A program made the translations under genes and the position numbers. From assembly GCA_938075415.1 (NCBI GenBank), contig CALJHC010000004.1:124001-188000 (forward strand): a stretch of DNA of 64,000 nucleotides, read 5' to 3'. The DNA is from an uncultured Rubripirellula sp. Lineage in GTDB: Bacteria > Planctomycetota > Planctomycetia > Pirellulales > Pirellulaceae. Shown in pieces: positions 46,786 through 56,343 of the stretch. The stretch's first letter is position 1, and every line of letters begins with the position of its first letter. The notes beneath the pieces are model-generated. The model saw only the letters and a program-made list of their open reading frames with translations, did not search any database and was not told the DNA's origin.

Positions 46786-48555
46786 TCAATTAAGCTGTTT
46801 CTGGAAAAAAAGATCCATGTCGCCAACCATCTCTGGCAACCACGGCAATCGGTTCCAGCAACCATGCTTTCCACCTTCGTAGATCATCACTCCAGTATCC
46901 ACTCCCAAGCTCGAAAGCTTGTCACGCGATGGCTGATTACGTGTTGGAAGATCATGCTCCCCAACCATAAAAAGTAGTGGGCAGGTTTCAACACTGATTT
47001 GCGCGAAGGCATCGGCTGCCCGATACAAACTGGCATCTTCATCAACGGTCGCTCGCAACCATCGATTGGCATTTGACTCCTTCGGTGCGTTGCGAGAACG
47101 CTCCGCGACAGAACCCGTTAACATTTCCATCGGCCCCGCCATGACGATCGCAGCCTGCAGGCCGGACCCCTGGTCCATATTGTCTCTGGATCCCAGCAGT
47201 GCGGGATTCGATGCGCCGGCAGCCATTAAACCGACGAGGTGACCGCCGGCTGACCCACCCACTGCACCGATCTTGGTGGGATCGATACCAAACTGCTTCG
47301 CGTTGGCACGTAAAAATCGAACCGAGGCAAAACAGTCTTCAATCGCAGTTGGAAATGCAGCCTCATCAGCCAAGCGGTATTCGATAGCAGCAACAAAGTA
47401 GCCGCATTGGGCAAGTCGAATCGACAATGCTTGAAACTTGGTCTTATCGCCGGAATGCCAGCCACCTCCATGCACAACGATCAACGCCGGACGTGCCTGA
47501 CCGTTCGTATTTAACGAAGGAAAAAAAAGATCCGCGAGCATTTCCCGCTGCCCATCCGTGGAATAAACCACATTCCACCTCGCCTCAATGCTCGCCGGCA
47601 GCTTCGTTGACGGGGCTCCGGGCTGTGAAAAAACTTTGGCCTCGGCGATCGGCTTCAATTCCTGATTGATCGGTCGCGGTGAACAACCACTTACCTTCAT
47701 TCGCTGGCGATACAGTCCGTCTAACGCGGTGATGTAAAGTGTTCTCATGTCTTGGTCACCAAAGGTACAATTGATTGGCTTACTGGGACAATCAATCTTC
47801 TCAAGAAGGGTTCCATCGGGTGCCCAAATCCAAACTGCGGTCGGTCCGGCACAGTAGAGATTCCCCGCACGGTCAATCGCCATCCCGTCAGCGCCTCGTT
47901 CGGGTCCTTGATCCATTTCCGCCAAGACTTTTCCAGAACTGGTCTTTCCCGCCGAGACAACCTCATAAGACCAAATCTTTTTCGGCACGAAAGACGCCAC
48001 GTAGAGAGTTTGCTCATCCGGAGATAACGTGATTCCGTTGGGTGTCTCAATTCCATCCACGGCGACACTGACCTCACCATCAGTCGAAACATAAAAAACC
48101 TTCCCCAGGGATGTCATGGTCAAATAGACACCCCCATGCTGATCAACCACCAAATCATTTGGACGGCTCACCTTCTGCTTCCCCGCCAAGTTGCTCTCTG
48201 GCCTGACCAGTGAAGAAATCAGACGCTTTTTATTGCCGTCCAGAAAACAAAGCGATGTTTCTCCATTATCCGAGAGGAAGACTCGGCCGTGATTGTAGAA
48301 ACTGGCGCTGATCCGTCCCGCGTTTTCCAACACCACCTTCCACTCATCTTTCTTTGGGCTGTATCGGAAAATCCGATCACCTTTGACGTCAGGAACAATC
48401 AAACTTGAACCTGTCCAGCTCGGACCATCGGCCAAGCCAAAATCGGATCGAATCAACTCCATGTCGTGGTTCCGGTCAACGACAGACTGAGCTGTCCCTA
48501 GGGTACCCATCGATAAAACAACAATCGCGACAACCAGCTTCGCCACGCTGCGCAT
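46786..48555 (-). CDS. SMP-30/gluconolactonase-like and esterase fusion
   Basis: A 589-residue exported fusion. Signal peptide about 1-23. The N-terminal half (to about residue 290) is a six-blade SMP-30/gluconolactonase propeller (R-P-N-D-L-V-V-D, N-G-I-T-L-S-P-D-E, D-G-M-A-I-D). The C-terminal half is an alpha/beta hydrolase of the BD-FAE / esterase type: oxyanion H-G-G-G-W, nucleophile in G-G-S-A-G-G, acid in G-E-H-D and His in G-G-K-H-G. Together it could open sugar lactones and remove ester groups. The frame begins at 48588; 48555 fits the signal peptide. Confidence 0.87.
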   Translation of the reverse strand: MRSVAKLVVAIVVLSMGTLGTAQSVVDRNHDMELIRSDFGLADGPSWTGSSLIVPDVKGDRIFRYSPKKDEWKVVLENAGRISASFYNHGRVFLSDNGETSLCFLDGNKKRLISSLVRPESNLAGKQKVSRPNDLVVDQHGGVYLTMTSLGKVFYVSTDGEVSVAVDGIETPNGITLSPDEQTLYVASFVPKKIWSYEVVSAGKTSSGKVLAEMDQGPERGADGMAIDRAGNLYCAGPTAVWIWAPDGTLLEKIDCPSKPINCTFGDQDMRTLYITALDGLYRQRMKVSGCSPRPINQELKPIAEAKVFSQPGAPSTKLPASIEARWNVVYSTDGQREMLADLFFPSLNTNGQARPALIVVHGGGWHSGDKTKFQALSIRLAQCGYFVAAIEYRLADEAAFPTAIEDCFASVRFLRANAKQFGIDPTKIGAVGGSAGGHLVGLMAAGASNPALLGSRDNMDQGSGLQAAIVMAGPMEMLTGSVAERSRNAPKESNANRWLRATVDEDASLYRAADAFAQISVETCPLLFMVGEHDLPTRNQPSRDKLSSLGVDTGVMIYEGGKHGCWNRLPWLPEMVGDMDLFFQKQLN

Positions 48556-48679
48556 TTGAAAAAAACCTTGATGATGAAACGCTGACAAACGAACTCTCCC
48601 TGTTAAATACGATTAGCTGACGTGACTGCGAAGGACTCGGGCAATCAACATCACCAAAAACCTGATCTCGGTCGCTCCC

Positions 48680-48726
48680 GATTGCGTCTTTGATTCTTGA
48701 TTGCGCCTTTGATTCTTGATTGCGCC
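48680..48726. repeat. 19-bp tandem repeat, about 2.5 copies
   Basis: Unit GATTGCG(T/C)CTTTGATTCTT at 48680-48698 and 48699-48717, with a partial copy to 48726. The two full copies differ at one base. It may vary in copy number between strains. Confidence 0.75.
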
Positions 48727-48968
48727 CGTGTCGTTCTTCCTAAGCCAAAAGCGTCAAGCAGAATCAATTGCCAACGCAAGTACACAACCAGCAAAATCGA
48801 GACATTGACTTAGAACCACAAATCCACTGACGCAACACGATACACCATTTTGATGAGGGCATCGTTAAGCAAGTCCACTTAACTGATTTGAAATTGCATT
48901 CTGTGGCAAACCTGACAAATACCAGTGATCACCGCGGGCCTCTGCAGAAAATTTCCGCAAACCCACCG

Positions 48969-48988
48969 CCCAACGCCTAAGCGTTGGG
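48969..48988. repeat. 8-bp perfect hairpin, REP-like
   Basis: CCCAACGC, CTAA, GCGTTGGG. It lies 48-67 bp past the stop of the FAD gene (minus strand) without a T-run, so it is a possible mRNA-end structure. Compare the palindrome at 2313. Confidence 0.5.
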
Positions 48989-49035
48989 ACAACGAATCAT
49001 CAATCACCTCGGTCAGCAACAACAGCAGGCGTTGG

Positions 49036-51936
49036 CTACCTGATCCTCGACAAGATCACCCAATTCAAGCAAGTATTGAACCCTGCTTTCTGTGGCCCAA
49101 AATCAATCGTCAACCTACCGTCTGAAACATTGACTTCAACGGTCTTTTCGAAGTACTCACCTGCTCGTGTCTCCAGGGAATCAGCAACAACCTGCCCCTC
49201 AATTGATAGCCCCTGACCAGGCTGGTCATACTCGGCATCTCCCATACAAAAAGAAACCGACCAAAGACCGTTTTCGACTTCATGCTCCCAAGTTGCAGTA
49301 TCGCGAGAGAACGCGAAGGAATCCCTTGCAAGTGCCTTACCTAGTCCCCTCGACCTGGCATCTGCTGTGTGATGAACACTCCAGCCAAAACCTCTACCTT
49401 CTTGATAAACCAGACCCCGGTCATTTTGGAATCCACTGATGGCAGGAGCATTGGCGGTTGTAAAATTGAGCTTCTTGCTTTCCCCGGATACGACCTCACC
49501 CGGAACACCGTCTTGGTGCGGTGGCAACGGCAGGGGTGGCCGAACAGTCCAGATCACTTCTGAATTGGATGTGAACAACGTGGGATCGTCTTGATCGCTG
49601 ATACCATCCCCGTCTGCATCCACCAAAGAACGACGCTGGAAGTCGTTCCATTCCTGCCTTTGAAGTTCACGCCACAAACGATCACAGAACTCGCCCCTTG
49701 AGAGATCCAACGATCCTATTTTCACCTGAAACCGCTGCAATGCATCCGCATTCTCCAACTGCTTACTCGCCGATCCAAGCATCGAAATCTTCCAATCTCG
49801 AGAGGCAACCTGATTGGGCCTAAAATCAACCTCCTCTTCGCGATGACTTCTGACACCCAATGCAGAGAGACGATTAATAGAAACAAATGAACGATGCGAT
49901 GGATCTAAGTCGCGAAAAGGCCAAAGTAACAAGGGAACCTCACCGAATCGATTGCGGCATAAACCACCACGTATTTCCTCGAGTAGATCTCGGTCGTACG
50001 GTATCTGCCTTGGCTCGACGGATTTACTCACTGCAATAGCTGCAGTTGCCCCAACGGCCTGCCCAATCGCCATGCCCTGATCATGCAAGCGAATCGCGGC
50101 ACAAACAATGCTGCTGTAGCCAAGGTTCTTCTGTGCCCCCAATAACCCATCCATCTCGCGAGGAATCAAACTACGCAAAGGAAAAACGGATCGATCGCTC
50201 ACGTGATGCGTGTGTCGACCGGGCTTTTCATAGTCAATCCATGGTCCGTCAGTTCCTTCCTCACGCAAATAGGCTCGACCTGTTCGATGAAAGTCATAGT
50301 GAAACTGCCAACACGCGATACCGTCGGGATACATCACATCGGCAAAACGCTCTCTCGCAGATCGCTTATCAGTCCCGTCTCGATTACGAGCATCTTGCTC
50401 ACGCATCATGTACATCGCATCAAGCCTTAACGACTCACGTATGTACGGTTTTGGTGGCAAACGATCCGACGTACCAAACTCATTACTAAGATCAAAGCCT
50501 CGAAAACTATTCGCGCGATCCTCCACTCGTTGATGAACGTAATTCTGCAAATGATACAGAAGCGAGAGAGAATGCTGCTTGGCATCGTCAAACACAATAC
50601 GACGCTGCTCCCGAGTCATCTCAACAATATTTTTAGAAGACGCGCCAATCTCATTCGCCTCCAAAGCGCGTACGACTCGACCCGGCAAACGCTCTAGTGG
50701 GTAATCTTGTCCCAACATGTAGTTGAGAAGAATCACCGTCTGCTTTTCCCTGCTTCGACCCGCGTCAATCAACCGTCGAACATTAAAAATACTTAATTGA
50801 CGCGCAGACTCACTTCCAGCGTTGGGCCAATGGGGAATACTGCCCAACTTGACAGGACGATCCCATTGAAGGTCGCCCATGAGGCTCAAACTGACGTTTG
50901 AAGTTCGAACAAAATTCCGATCGTCATGATGCTTTGGCCGCTTAATGGGTAACGCGTTTGTGTTTTGCTCAACCACTAACGCCCAGGTGATTGGATTCAT
51001 TTCATATCGGGGGAAGCCAGATAAATCGACTGGCGCACTGGGCTCACCGAAACGCTGTTGTGGATCAGGGCCAACCTGATAGGAGGCCCCGCTAACCTGA
51101 ATCGCCTCACCCCAATCCGAAGCATCGATGGTTACTTTTGCATGAATCCATAAATCAGATGATTCAGGATGACCCTCGATATCCATTAATCCAATGGATT
51201 CACCCCCTCGGACTGACCGCAACGTTCCCTGAGGAACCAAAAGAGATGACTGGGTCTTAAGTTCGCTTTGCCGATCACCCAAGGGGATAGCACTAAAGCA
51301 AATCGCTGTCAGCTTTGGCCGAACGGAAGAGCGATCGACTTTTGACTTCACCGGAAATCGATTCAACCACACTCGCACCTGTCCAGAATCACAATACGGC
51401 TGCAGCATTTCGCGAAAAACGGATTCAGCCTCAGCGGGTCGAAAAGTCGATGGACCATGGAAGGGTCGACCCGGCATGCGATCTCCGTAGCGAACTTCGT
51501 TGAAAGATTCCATCCGATCCATCCATTCTTTGAACAGACCGCTCCGATAAAAAGAACGCTTCATCGGATGCCACGGCACACCCCAACCCTCTTTCCCGAC
51601 CCCTTTATTCTCATCGACGCACGCCAAACCCTGCTCGGTAAACTGCCCACCCAACCAAGCGCCGTCGAGCACCATATCAATGGACTCAACCCCCATCCTT
51701 GCCGCTTGAATCGCAGCGGCCCACCCTGATTCTGTTCCACCGACAATCAACAGATCGGTCTCAATCACCTTGGGTGTTGCTGCCTTAAGCGAACCCAGTG
51801 AAATAAAAACAAACCCTGAGAATATCAACCAAAGACGCAATCGGTGCGCAATGGTTCCTGCGTACCGACAATTGCAGTACGGCAGCAGAAACAAACCATC
51901 AAAATGGCGAAGACTTAACACTTGTAAAACCATCAT
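49036..51936 (-). CDS. large exported FAD-dependent oxidoreductase
   Basis: A protein of about 966 residues. After a hydrophobic segment (about 33-52), a Rossmann FAD-binding site has G66-G-T-E-S-G71 and A-A-A-I-Q-A-A-R. The catalytic region follows the FAD_oxidored family pattern (G-G-Q-F-T-E-Q-G, V-T-I-D-A-S-D-W-G-E). Near residue 780 a D-A-D-G-D-G-I-S-D calcium-binding loop precedes a C-terminal beta-rich domain (about 815-966) like the malectin/galactose-binding type. The substrate is unknown. The frame opens at 52014; 51936 (double ATG) was chosen, but a TTG closer to the hydrophobic segment is possible. Confidence 0.82.
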   Translation of the reverse strand: MMVLQVLSLRHFDGLFLLPYCNCRYAGTIAHRLRLWLIFSGFVFISLGSLKAATPKVIETDLLIVGGTESGWAAAIQAARMGVESIDMVLDGAWLGGQFTEQGLACVDENKGVGKEGWGVPWHPMKRSFYRSGLFKEWMDRMESFNEVRYGDRMPGRPFHGPSTFRPAEAESVFREMLQPYCDSGQVRVWLNRFPVKSKVDRSSVRPKLTAICFSAIPLGDRQSELKTQSSLLVPQGTLRSVRGGESIGLMDIEGHPESSDLWIHAKVTIDASDWGEAIQVSGASYQVGPDPQQRFGEPSAPVDLSGFPRYEMNPITWALVVEQNTNALPIKRPKHHDDRNFVRTSNVSLSLMGDLQWDRPVKLGSIPHWPNAGSESARQLSIFNVRRLIDAGRSREKQTVILLNYMLGQDYPLERLPGRVVRALEANEIGASSKNIVEMTREQRRIVFDDAKQHSLSLLYHLQNYVHQRVEDRANSFRGFDLSNEFGTSDRLPPKPYIRESLRLDAMYMMREQDARNRDGTDKRSARERFADVMYPDGIACWQFHYDFHRTGRAYLREEGTDGPWIDYEKPGRHTHHVSDRSVFPLRSLIPREMDGLLGAQKNLGYSSIVCAAIRLHDQGMAIGQAVGATAAIAVSKSVEPRQIPYDRDLLEEIRGGLCRNRFGEVPLLLWPFRDLDPSHRSFVSINRLSALGVRSHREEEVDFRPNQVASRDWKISMLGSASKQLENADALQRFQVKIGSLDLSRGEFCDRLWRELQRQEWNDFQRRSLVDADGDGISDQDDPTLFTSNSEVIWTVRPPLPLPPHQDGVPGEVVSGESKKLNFTTANAPAISGFQNDRGLVYQEGRGFGWSVHHTADARSRGLGKALARDSFAFSRDTATWEHEVENGLWSVSFCMGDAEYDQPGQGLSIEGQVVADSLETRAGEYFEKTVEVNVSDGRLTIDFGPQKAGFNTCLNWVILSRIR

Positions 51937-52420
51937 AAAGTTGGACAAAACGACTGAGCTCTGAACTCGAGCATTCGTCCCATGACTCATCAACGGAGCG
52001 ACAAAACAAATCAAGCGACTGCCATGAATTCATGACTCAACGGTTCACAGGGATCACTCGTTCAAATTGCCACCAATGAATACGAACGCACCGGATACCA
52101 TGAATACCTTTCACCGAGCAAAAAAAAGGCCAACGGTCATCTCATGAGAGTATAAAATAGCGGATTCGAGGCGTGGGATTACCGTTGCATTTTTACCGGG
52201 AAAGCCGCGTGCGATCGTCGGGCACAGTAAATACGACTTCAAAAATCTCCAGCTCGCAATTTTTCCGGCGCTCACACCCAGCACCTCCCTCAAACAGCTG
52301 TCGTGTTTCGGTATCCAATGACCACGCTCAACAGAAACGTGCAGAGTTCCCACATCTTTCAGAGACAACCGTCTACACTTTAGATTGGGTCACTTCTTCC
52401 ATCTCTTGATTAAAATCTTC
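51937..52420. other. divergent spacer before the cytochrome c / DUF1592 gene
   Basis: About 480 bp between divergent genes. It carries both promoters by position; I see no repeat or RNA gene. The open frames (52111-52368 minus, 52173-52409 plus) are not convincing. Confidence 0.4.
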
Positions 52421-54892
52421 ATGATTCGCTGGATACTTCTGTCAATCGCATTACTCTCACCTTCGTGGATCAATTTTGGCCCACGAGCGAACAACGACAA
52501 GTCGGCAACCATCGTGATGGCGGACGAACTCAGAACGGGGAATGAGGATGATGCGGATCAAAAACATCTGCAACCGAGCGTGGGCACCATACAACAAACC
52601 AGCACACTAGCCCAATTAATGGAGGAATCATGCATCGAATGCCACGGCGTGAATAACCCGGCCAGCGAGCTAAACCTGGAGAGTCTTGAACTCGAAGGCA
52701 TCACGGAATCAAAGATCATCTGGGAGAAAGTTGTACGGAAGTTGCAATCTGGACAAATGCCACCGAGTCACTCGCAACCCGTTGAACCGGGGCTCCTCGA
52801 CTCGGCTCTCGCTGAACTAATTGAAATCCTTGATCAAGATTCAAGGGTGAACCCGAATCCAGGCCGGACAGCCACTTTTCGGCGAATCACTCGCTTTGAA
52901 TACCAAAACGCAATTCGAGATCTGCTGGGCGTTACCATCGATAGCGCGTCGCTATTACCGGCAGATGAAATAAGTCATGGCTTTGACAATGTCACCGTCG
53001 AAGAACTGCCACCAGCGTTGATCAATCGGTACGTTTCGGCAGCACAACGCATTAGCCGACTGGCCGTTGGAAATTCTTCAGGTCAAGCAACGGCAATTAC
53101 CATTCGCCTGCCACCTGACCGAACCCAGGAAGAACATGTCCACGGTCTACCGCTGGGGACTCGGGGTGGGATTAACATCCCTTACGATTTCCCGAACCGG
53201 GGTAAATATCAAGTAACAATTCGGCTAACGCGAGATCGCAATGAACATGTTGAAGGATTAAAGAAAAAAGCAGATCTAGACCTGCTGGTCGATAACCATT
53301 TGGCTCATCAATTCAGCATCCATCCACCACGAGGCAGTTCAGCACAAAAAGATGACTACACCCGACCGTCGCATGACAATGTCGACCAGCATCTCAATGC
53401 AATGATTTTCGTGGAAGCGGGACATCATGAACTAGGAATCACTTTCCCCAAGACATCCGCGTCATTACTGGAGACAAAACGCCAACCGCTTGATGTTCAC
53501 TACAACATGTATCGTCACCCACGCATCAACCCAGCTATTTTCCAAGTATCAATTAGGGGGCCGATCGATAGCCCGCACCCTGAAGCGGCGAAGGAATCGA
53601 GCGTAAGGAGCCCAATTTTATCCCCTTGGCCAGAAAACTCGTCAGAAGAAAATCCTTGCGCTGTAAAAATTTTAACGAACGTGATGCGACGTGCTTATCG
53701 ACGAACAATTACGAATTCTGACCTAGAAAAACCGCTGAGACTCTTCGAGGAGGCGGCTAATGAAAGTGGATTTGAATCAGGAATCGAATTCGCTTTAAGC
53801 TATCTTTTGATCAGCCCCGAATTTCTATTTCGGATTGAAAGAGACCCGCCGCATGACAGCCTCTCGGTCCCGTATCAAATCACCGATCTTGAGCTTGCAT
53901 CAAGACTTTCATTTTTCTTGTGGGGCAGCATCCCTGACGACCAACTTCTGCAACTAGCAGAGAGTGACCATCTTCATGAACCTTCCGTCTTGCGTCGCCA
54001 AGTTCAAAGGATGTTGGGGGACCAAAAGTCGGATCATTTTGCAAAAAACTTCGCCGGGCAATGGCTTTACCTTCGAAACCTTGACTCGCTAAGTCCAGAT
54101 GCGAGGCTTTACCCCAATTTTGACGACAACCTTCGGCAAGCATTTCGCGAGGAAACAGAACGTTTCTTCATTAGCATCCTACGAGAAAACCGATCTGTCC
54201 TGTCGCTCATTGATTCTGATTACAGTTTTCTCAACGAGCGTCTTGCCAAGCATTACGATGTCCCCGGAGTCTTCGGAAGTCACTTTAGGCGTGTCAGCTT
54301 TGAAAAAGACTCACATCGAGGGGGACTCCTACGACATGGCAGTATTCTCAGTGTCACTTCCTATGCAAATCGAACCTCTCCCGTTCTTCGAGGCAAATGG
54401 ATTCTAGAAAATATCATTGGAACCCCACCACCCGCGCCACCTCCGAATATCCCCAACCTGGACAATGATACGTTTGCCGAAACACTTAGCATCCGGGGGC
54501 GACTCGAAAGACATCGTGCTGACCCCACCTGTGCAACCTGTCATCGCCTGATCGACCCAATCGGATTTGCTTTACAAAACTACGATGCTTTGGGTGGATG
54601 GCGAGAACTAGACAATGAGCGAATGATCGACAACCTAGGCGGACTGCCCGATGGATCCAAGGCTGCGGGTGTTGAGGAACTGGAACAGGGGTTATTACAA
54701 CATCCAGAGACCCTTGCGATCACCATCACCGAAAAACTGCTCACCTACGCCCTGGGTCGGGGAATGCAAGCAACCGACGCGCCCGCGGTACGGCAGATTG
54801 TTTCCATGACTCGCACCAATCAATTTCCATTGCGGTCGCTCATTGAGGAGATCGTGATGAGTGAACCTTTTCAGAAGAGAATGCCGAAATGA
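52421..54892 (+). CDS. exported cytochrome c protein with DUF1587/1592/1588/1585 domains
   Basis: An 823-residue protein typical of planctomycetes and their relatives. Signal segment 1-20. A haem c site C71-I-E-C-H75 lies in a PSCyt-type domain with the following G-Q-M-P-P. The DUF1587 segment is R-R-I-T-R-F-E-Y-Q-N-A-I-R-D-L-L-G. The DUF1592 and DUF1588 regions are L-A-S-R-L-S-F-F-L-W-G-S-I-P-D and R-T-S-P-V-L-R-G-K-W, and C-A-T-C-H leads into D-P-I-G-F-A-L. The DUF1585 end follows. A ligand-binding module (about 220-380) is inserted between. Function is not established; it is the first gene of a conserved three-gene cassette. Start 52421 (ATG) is preferred over a TTG at 52385. Confidence 0.92.
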   Translation: MIRWILLSIALLSPSWINFGPRANNDKSATIVMADELRTGNEDDADQKHLQPSVGTIQQTSTLAQLMEESCIECHGVNNPASELNLESLELEGITESKIIWEKVVRKLQSGQMPPSHSQPVEPGLLDSALAELIEILDQDSRVNPNPGRTATFRRITRFEYQNAIRDLLGVTIDSASLLPADEISHGFDNVTVEELPPALINRYVSAAQRISRLAVGNSSGQATAITIRLPPDRTQEEHVHGLPLGTRGGINIPYDFPNRGKYQVTIRLTRDRNEHVEGLKKKADLDLLVDNHLAHQFSIHPPRGSSAQKDDYTRPSHDNVDQHLNAMIFVEAGHHELGITFPKTSASLLETKRQPLDVHYNMYRHPRINPAIFQVSIRGPIDSPHPEAAKESSVRSPILSPWPENSSEENPCAVKILTNVMRRAYRRTITNSDLEKPLRLFEEAANESGFESGIEFALSYLLISPEFLFRIERDPPHDSLSVPYQITDLELASRLSFFLWGSIPDDQLLQLAESDHLHEPSVLRRQVQRMLGDQKSDHFAKNFAGQWLYLRNLDSLSPDARLYPNFDDNLRQAFREETERFFISILRENRSVLSLIDSDYSFLNERLAKHYDVPGVFGSHFRRVSFEKDSHRGGLLRHGSILSVTSYANRTSPVLRGKWILENIIGTPPPAPPPNIPNLDNDTFAETLSIRGRLERHRADPTCATCHRLIDPIGFALQNYDALGGWRELDNERMIDNLGGLPDGSKAAGVEELEQGLLQHPETLAITITEKLLTYALGRGMQATDAPAVRQIVSMTRTNQFPLRSLIEEIVMSEPFQKRMPK

Positions 54893-56238
54893 GTATCCGT
54901 AGAATCGCCTTGCCGAGACGCACATTCTTGCGCGGCACCGGCGCAACCCTCGCGCTGCCACTACTCGATGCAATGATTCCGGCGATGACCGCGAATGCCA
55001 AAACCCCCGCACATTCATCAGTTCTGAAACGGATTGGATATGTTTACATGCCGATGGGTTGCGATATCAGTCGCTGGACTCCACCCAATGATCATGATCT
55101 GGATCAACTATCACCCACCTTGAGACCAATTGAAAAAGTAAAAGATCAAGTTACCGCCATCAGCAATCTGGAACTACAGAATGCTTATCCGGGAACCCAT
55201 GCAACCTCGAACGCATCTTTCCTCAGTGCCGCCAAGGCAAAACGCACCGAGAGCAGCGATTACTTCCTTGGCACCACGGCAGATCAAATCGCCGCCCGGC
55301 ATCTTGGATCACAGACTCAACTACGTTCACTTGAGCTTTCCATGGATCTTCTTCAAGTCGTTGGCCAGTGTGACAATGGCTATGCGTGCGTCTATCAAAA
55401 CAATCTATCTTGGTCCACACCCACAACCCCATTACCGGCAGAGGCGCATCCGAGAATCGTTTTTGAAACGCTGTTCGGCGACGGCGGAACCCCGGAGCAA
55501 CGGCAACGCTCTCTGCGTCGCCGGGCAAGTCTACTTGATACACTGGGCGAGGAAATCAACCGCCTAAAGAATTCCCTTGGCCCACAAGATCAACGCACCC
55601 TCGACCAGTACCTGCATTCAGTTCGCGAGGTCGAAACTCGTATCCAGAAGGCCGAAATCGAAACAAAGGAAAATCCGCTACCTGACCTCGATCGACCCAG
55701 TGGAGTACCAGAAAGCTATCGAGAGCACGCGAGAGTGATGTTTGAATTGCAACGACTCGCCCTGCAAGGTGACATCACACGAGTGGTTACCTTCCAACTC
55801 GCCAGAGAAACAAGCAACCGGACCTATACTGAAATTGGCATCAACGAACCTCATCATCCATTGACCCATCACGGCAACAATCCCGACAAGATTGCCAAGG
55901 TAGCCAAAATCAATCAGTTTCACATTTCGCTGTTCGCGGAGTTCCTTGAAAAACTGAAAGCAACTCCGGAAGGCGAGGGCACGTTGCTTGATCATTCCCT
56001 CTATCTGTACGGAAGCGGCATGGGGAATCCGAATGTTCATGACCACACCAACTTACCTATCCTCGTCGCCGGTGGTGCAGCAGGAAAGATGCAAGGCGGT
56101 CGCCACATTCAATTCAAAGATCCGGTACCGCTGGCAAATCTTCACCTCACCCTGCTGAATAAGATAGGAGTCGAGCGAGATTCCTTTGCCGACAGTCAGG
56201 GTGAAGTAAGTCAACTCTTTGAGCCACTGGATGTCTAG
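54889..56238 (+). CDS. DUF1552 exported protein, Tat signal
   Basis: A 449-residue DUF1552 family protein. The Tat signal has R10-R11-T-F-L-R-G followed by a hydrophobic stretch. The body has M-P-M-G, H-x-x-x-x-x-F-L and S-x-D-Q motifs and a C-terminal G-S-G-M-G-N-P-N-x-H-D-H-T-N-L-P-I with metal-like His/Asp, resembling alkaline phosphatase-like sulfatase folds. It overlaps the DUF1592 gene by 4 bp (ATGA), so translation is coupled. Planctomycete genomes almost always pair these two; the complex they form is unknown. Confidence 0.93.
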   Translation: MSIRRIALPRRTFLRGTGATLALPLLDAMIPAMTANAKTPAHSSVLKRIGYVYMPMGCDISRWTPPNDHDLDQLSPTLRPIEKVKDQVTAISNLELQNAYPGTHATSNASFLSAAKAKRTESSDYFLGTTADQIAARHLGSQTQLRSLELSMDLLQVVGQCDNGYACVYQNNLSWSTPTTPLPAEAHPRIVFETLFGDGGTPEQRQRSLRRRASLLDTLGEEINRLKNSLGPQDQRTLDQYLHSVREVETRIQKAEIETKENPLPDLDRPSGVPESYREHARVMFELQRLALQGDITRVVTFQLARETSNRTYTEIGINEPHHPLTHHGNNPDKIAKVAKINQFHISLFAEFLEKLKATPEGEGTLLDHSLYLYGSGMGNPNVHDHTNLPILVAGGAAGKMQGGRHIQFKDPVPLANLHLTLLNKIGVERDSFADSQGEVSQLFEPLDV

Positions 56239-56343
56239 GGTTCGGTGTTTCCAAGACGACAGATCCTTACCACTCCATCTCAAACAAGCGCCAACAGTCA
56301 CGAACACCGTGAATCAACTCATCAGACCGCAGCCCCATAATCC

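Larger units (their letters stand above)
48556..49035. other. 480-bp spacer with repeats
   Basis: It contains the 19-bp tandem repeat at 48680-48726 and a hairpin at 48969-48988. No gene is supported here. Confidence 0.4.

Noticed and set aside
48680..48726. Tandem repeat as CRISPR
   Set aside because: Units are contiguous without spacers and no cas genes are present.
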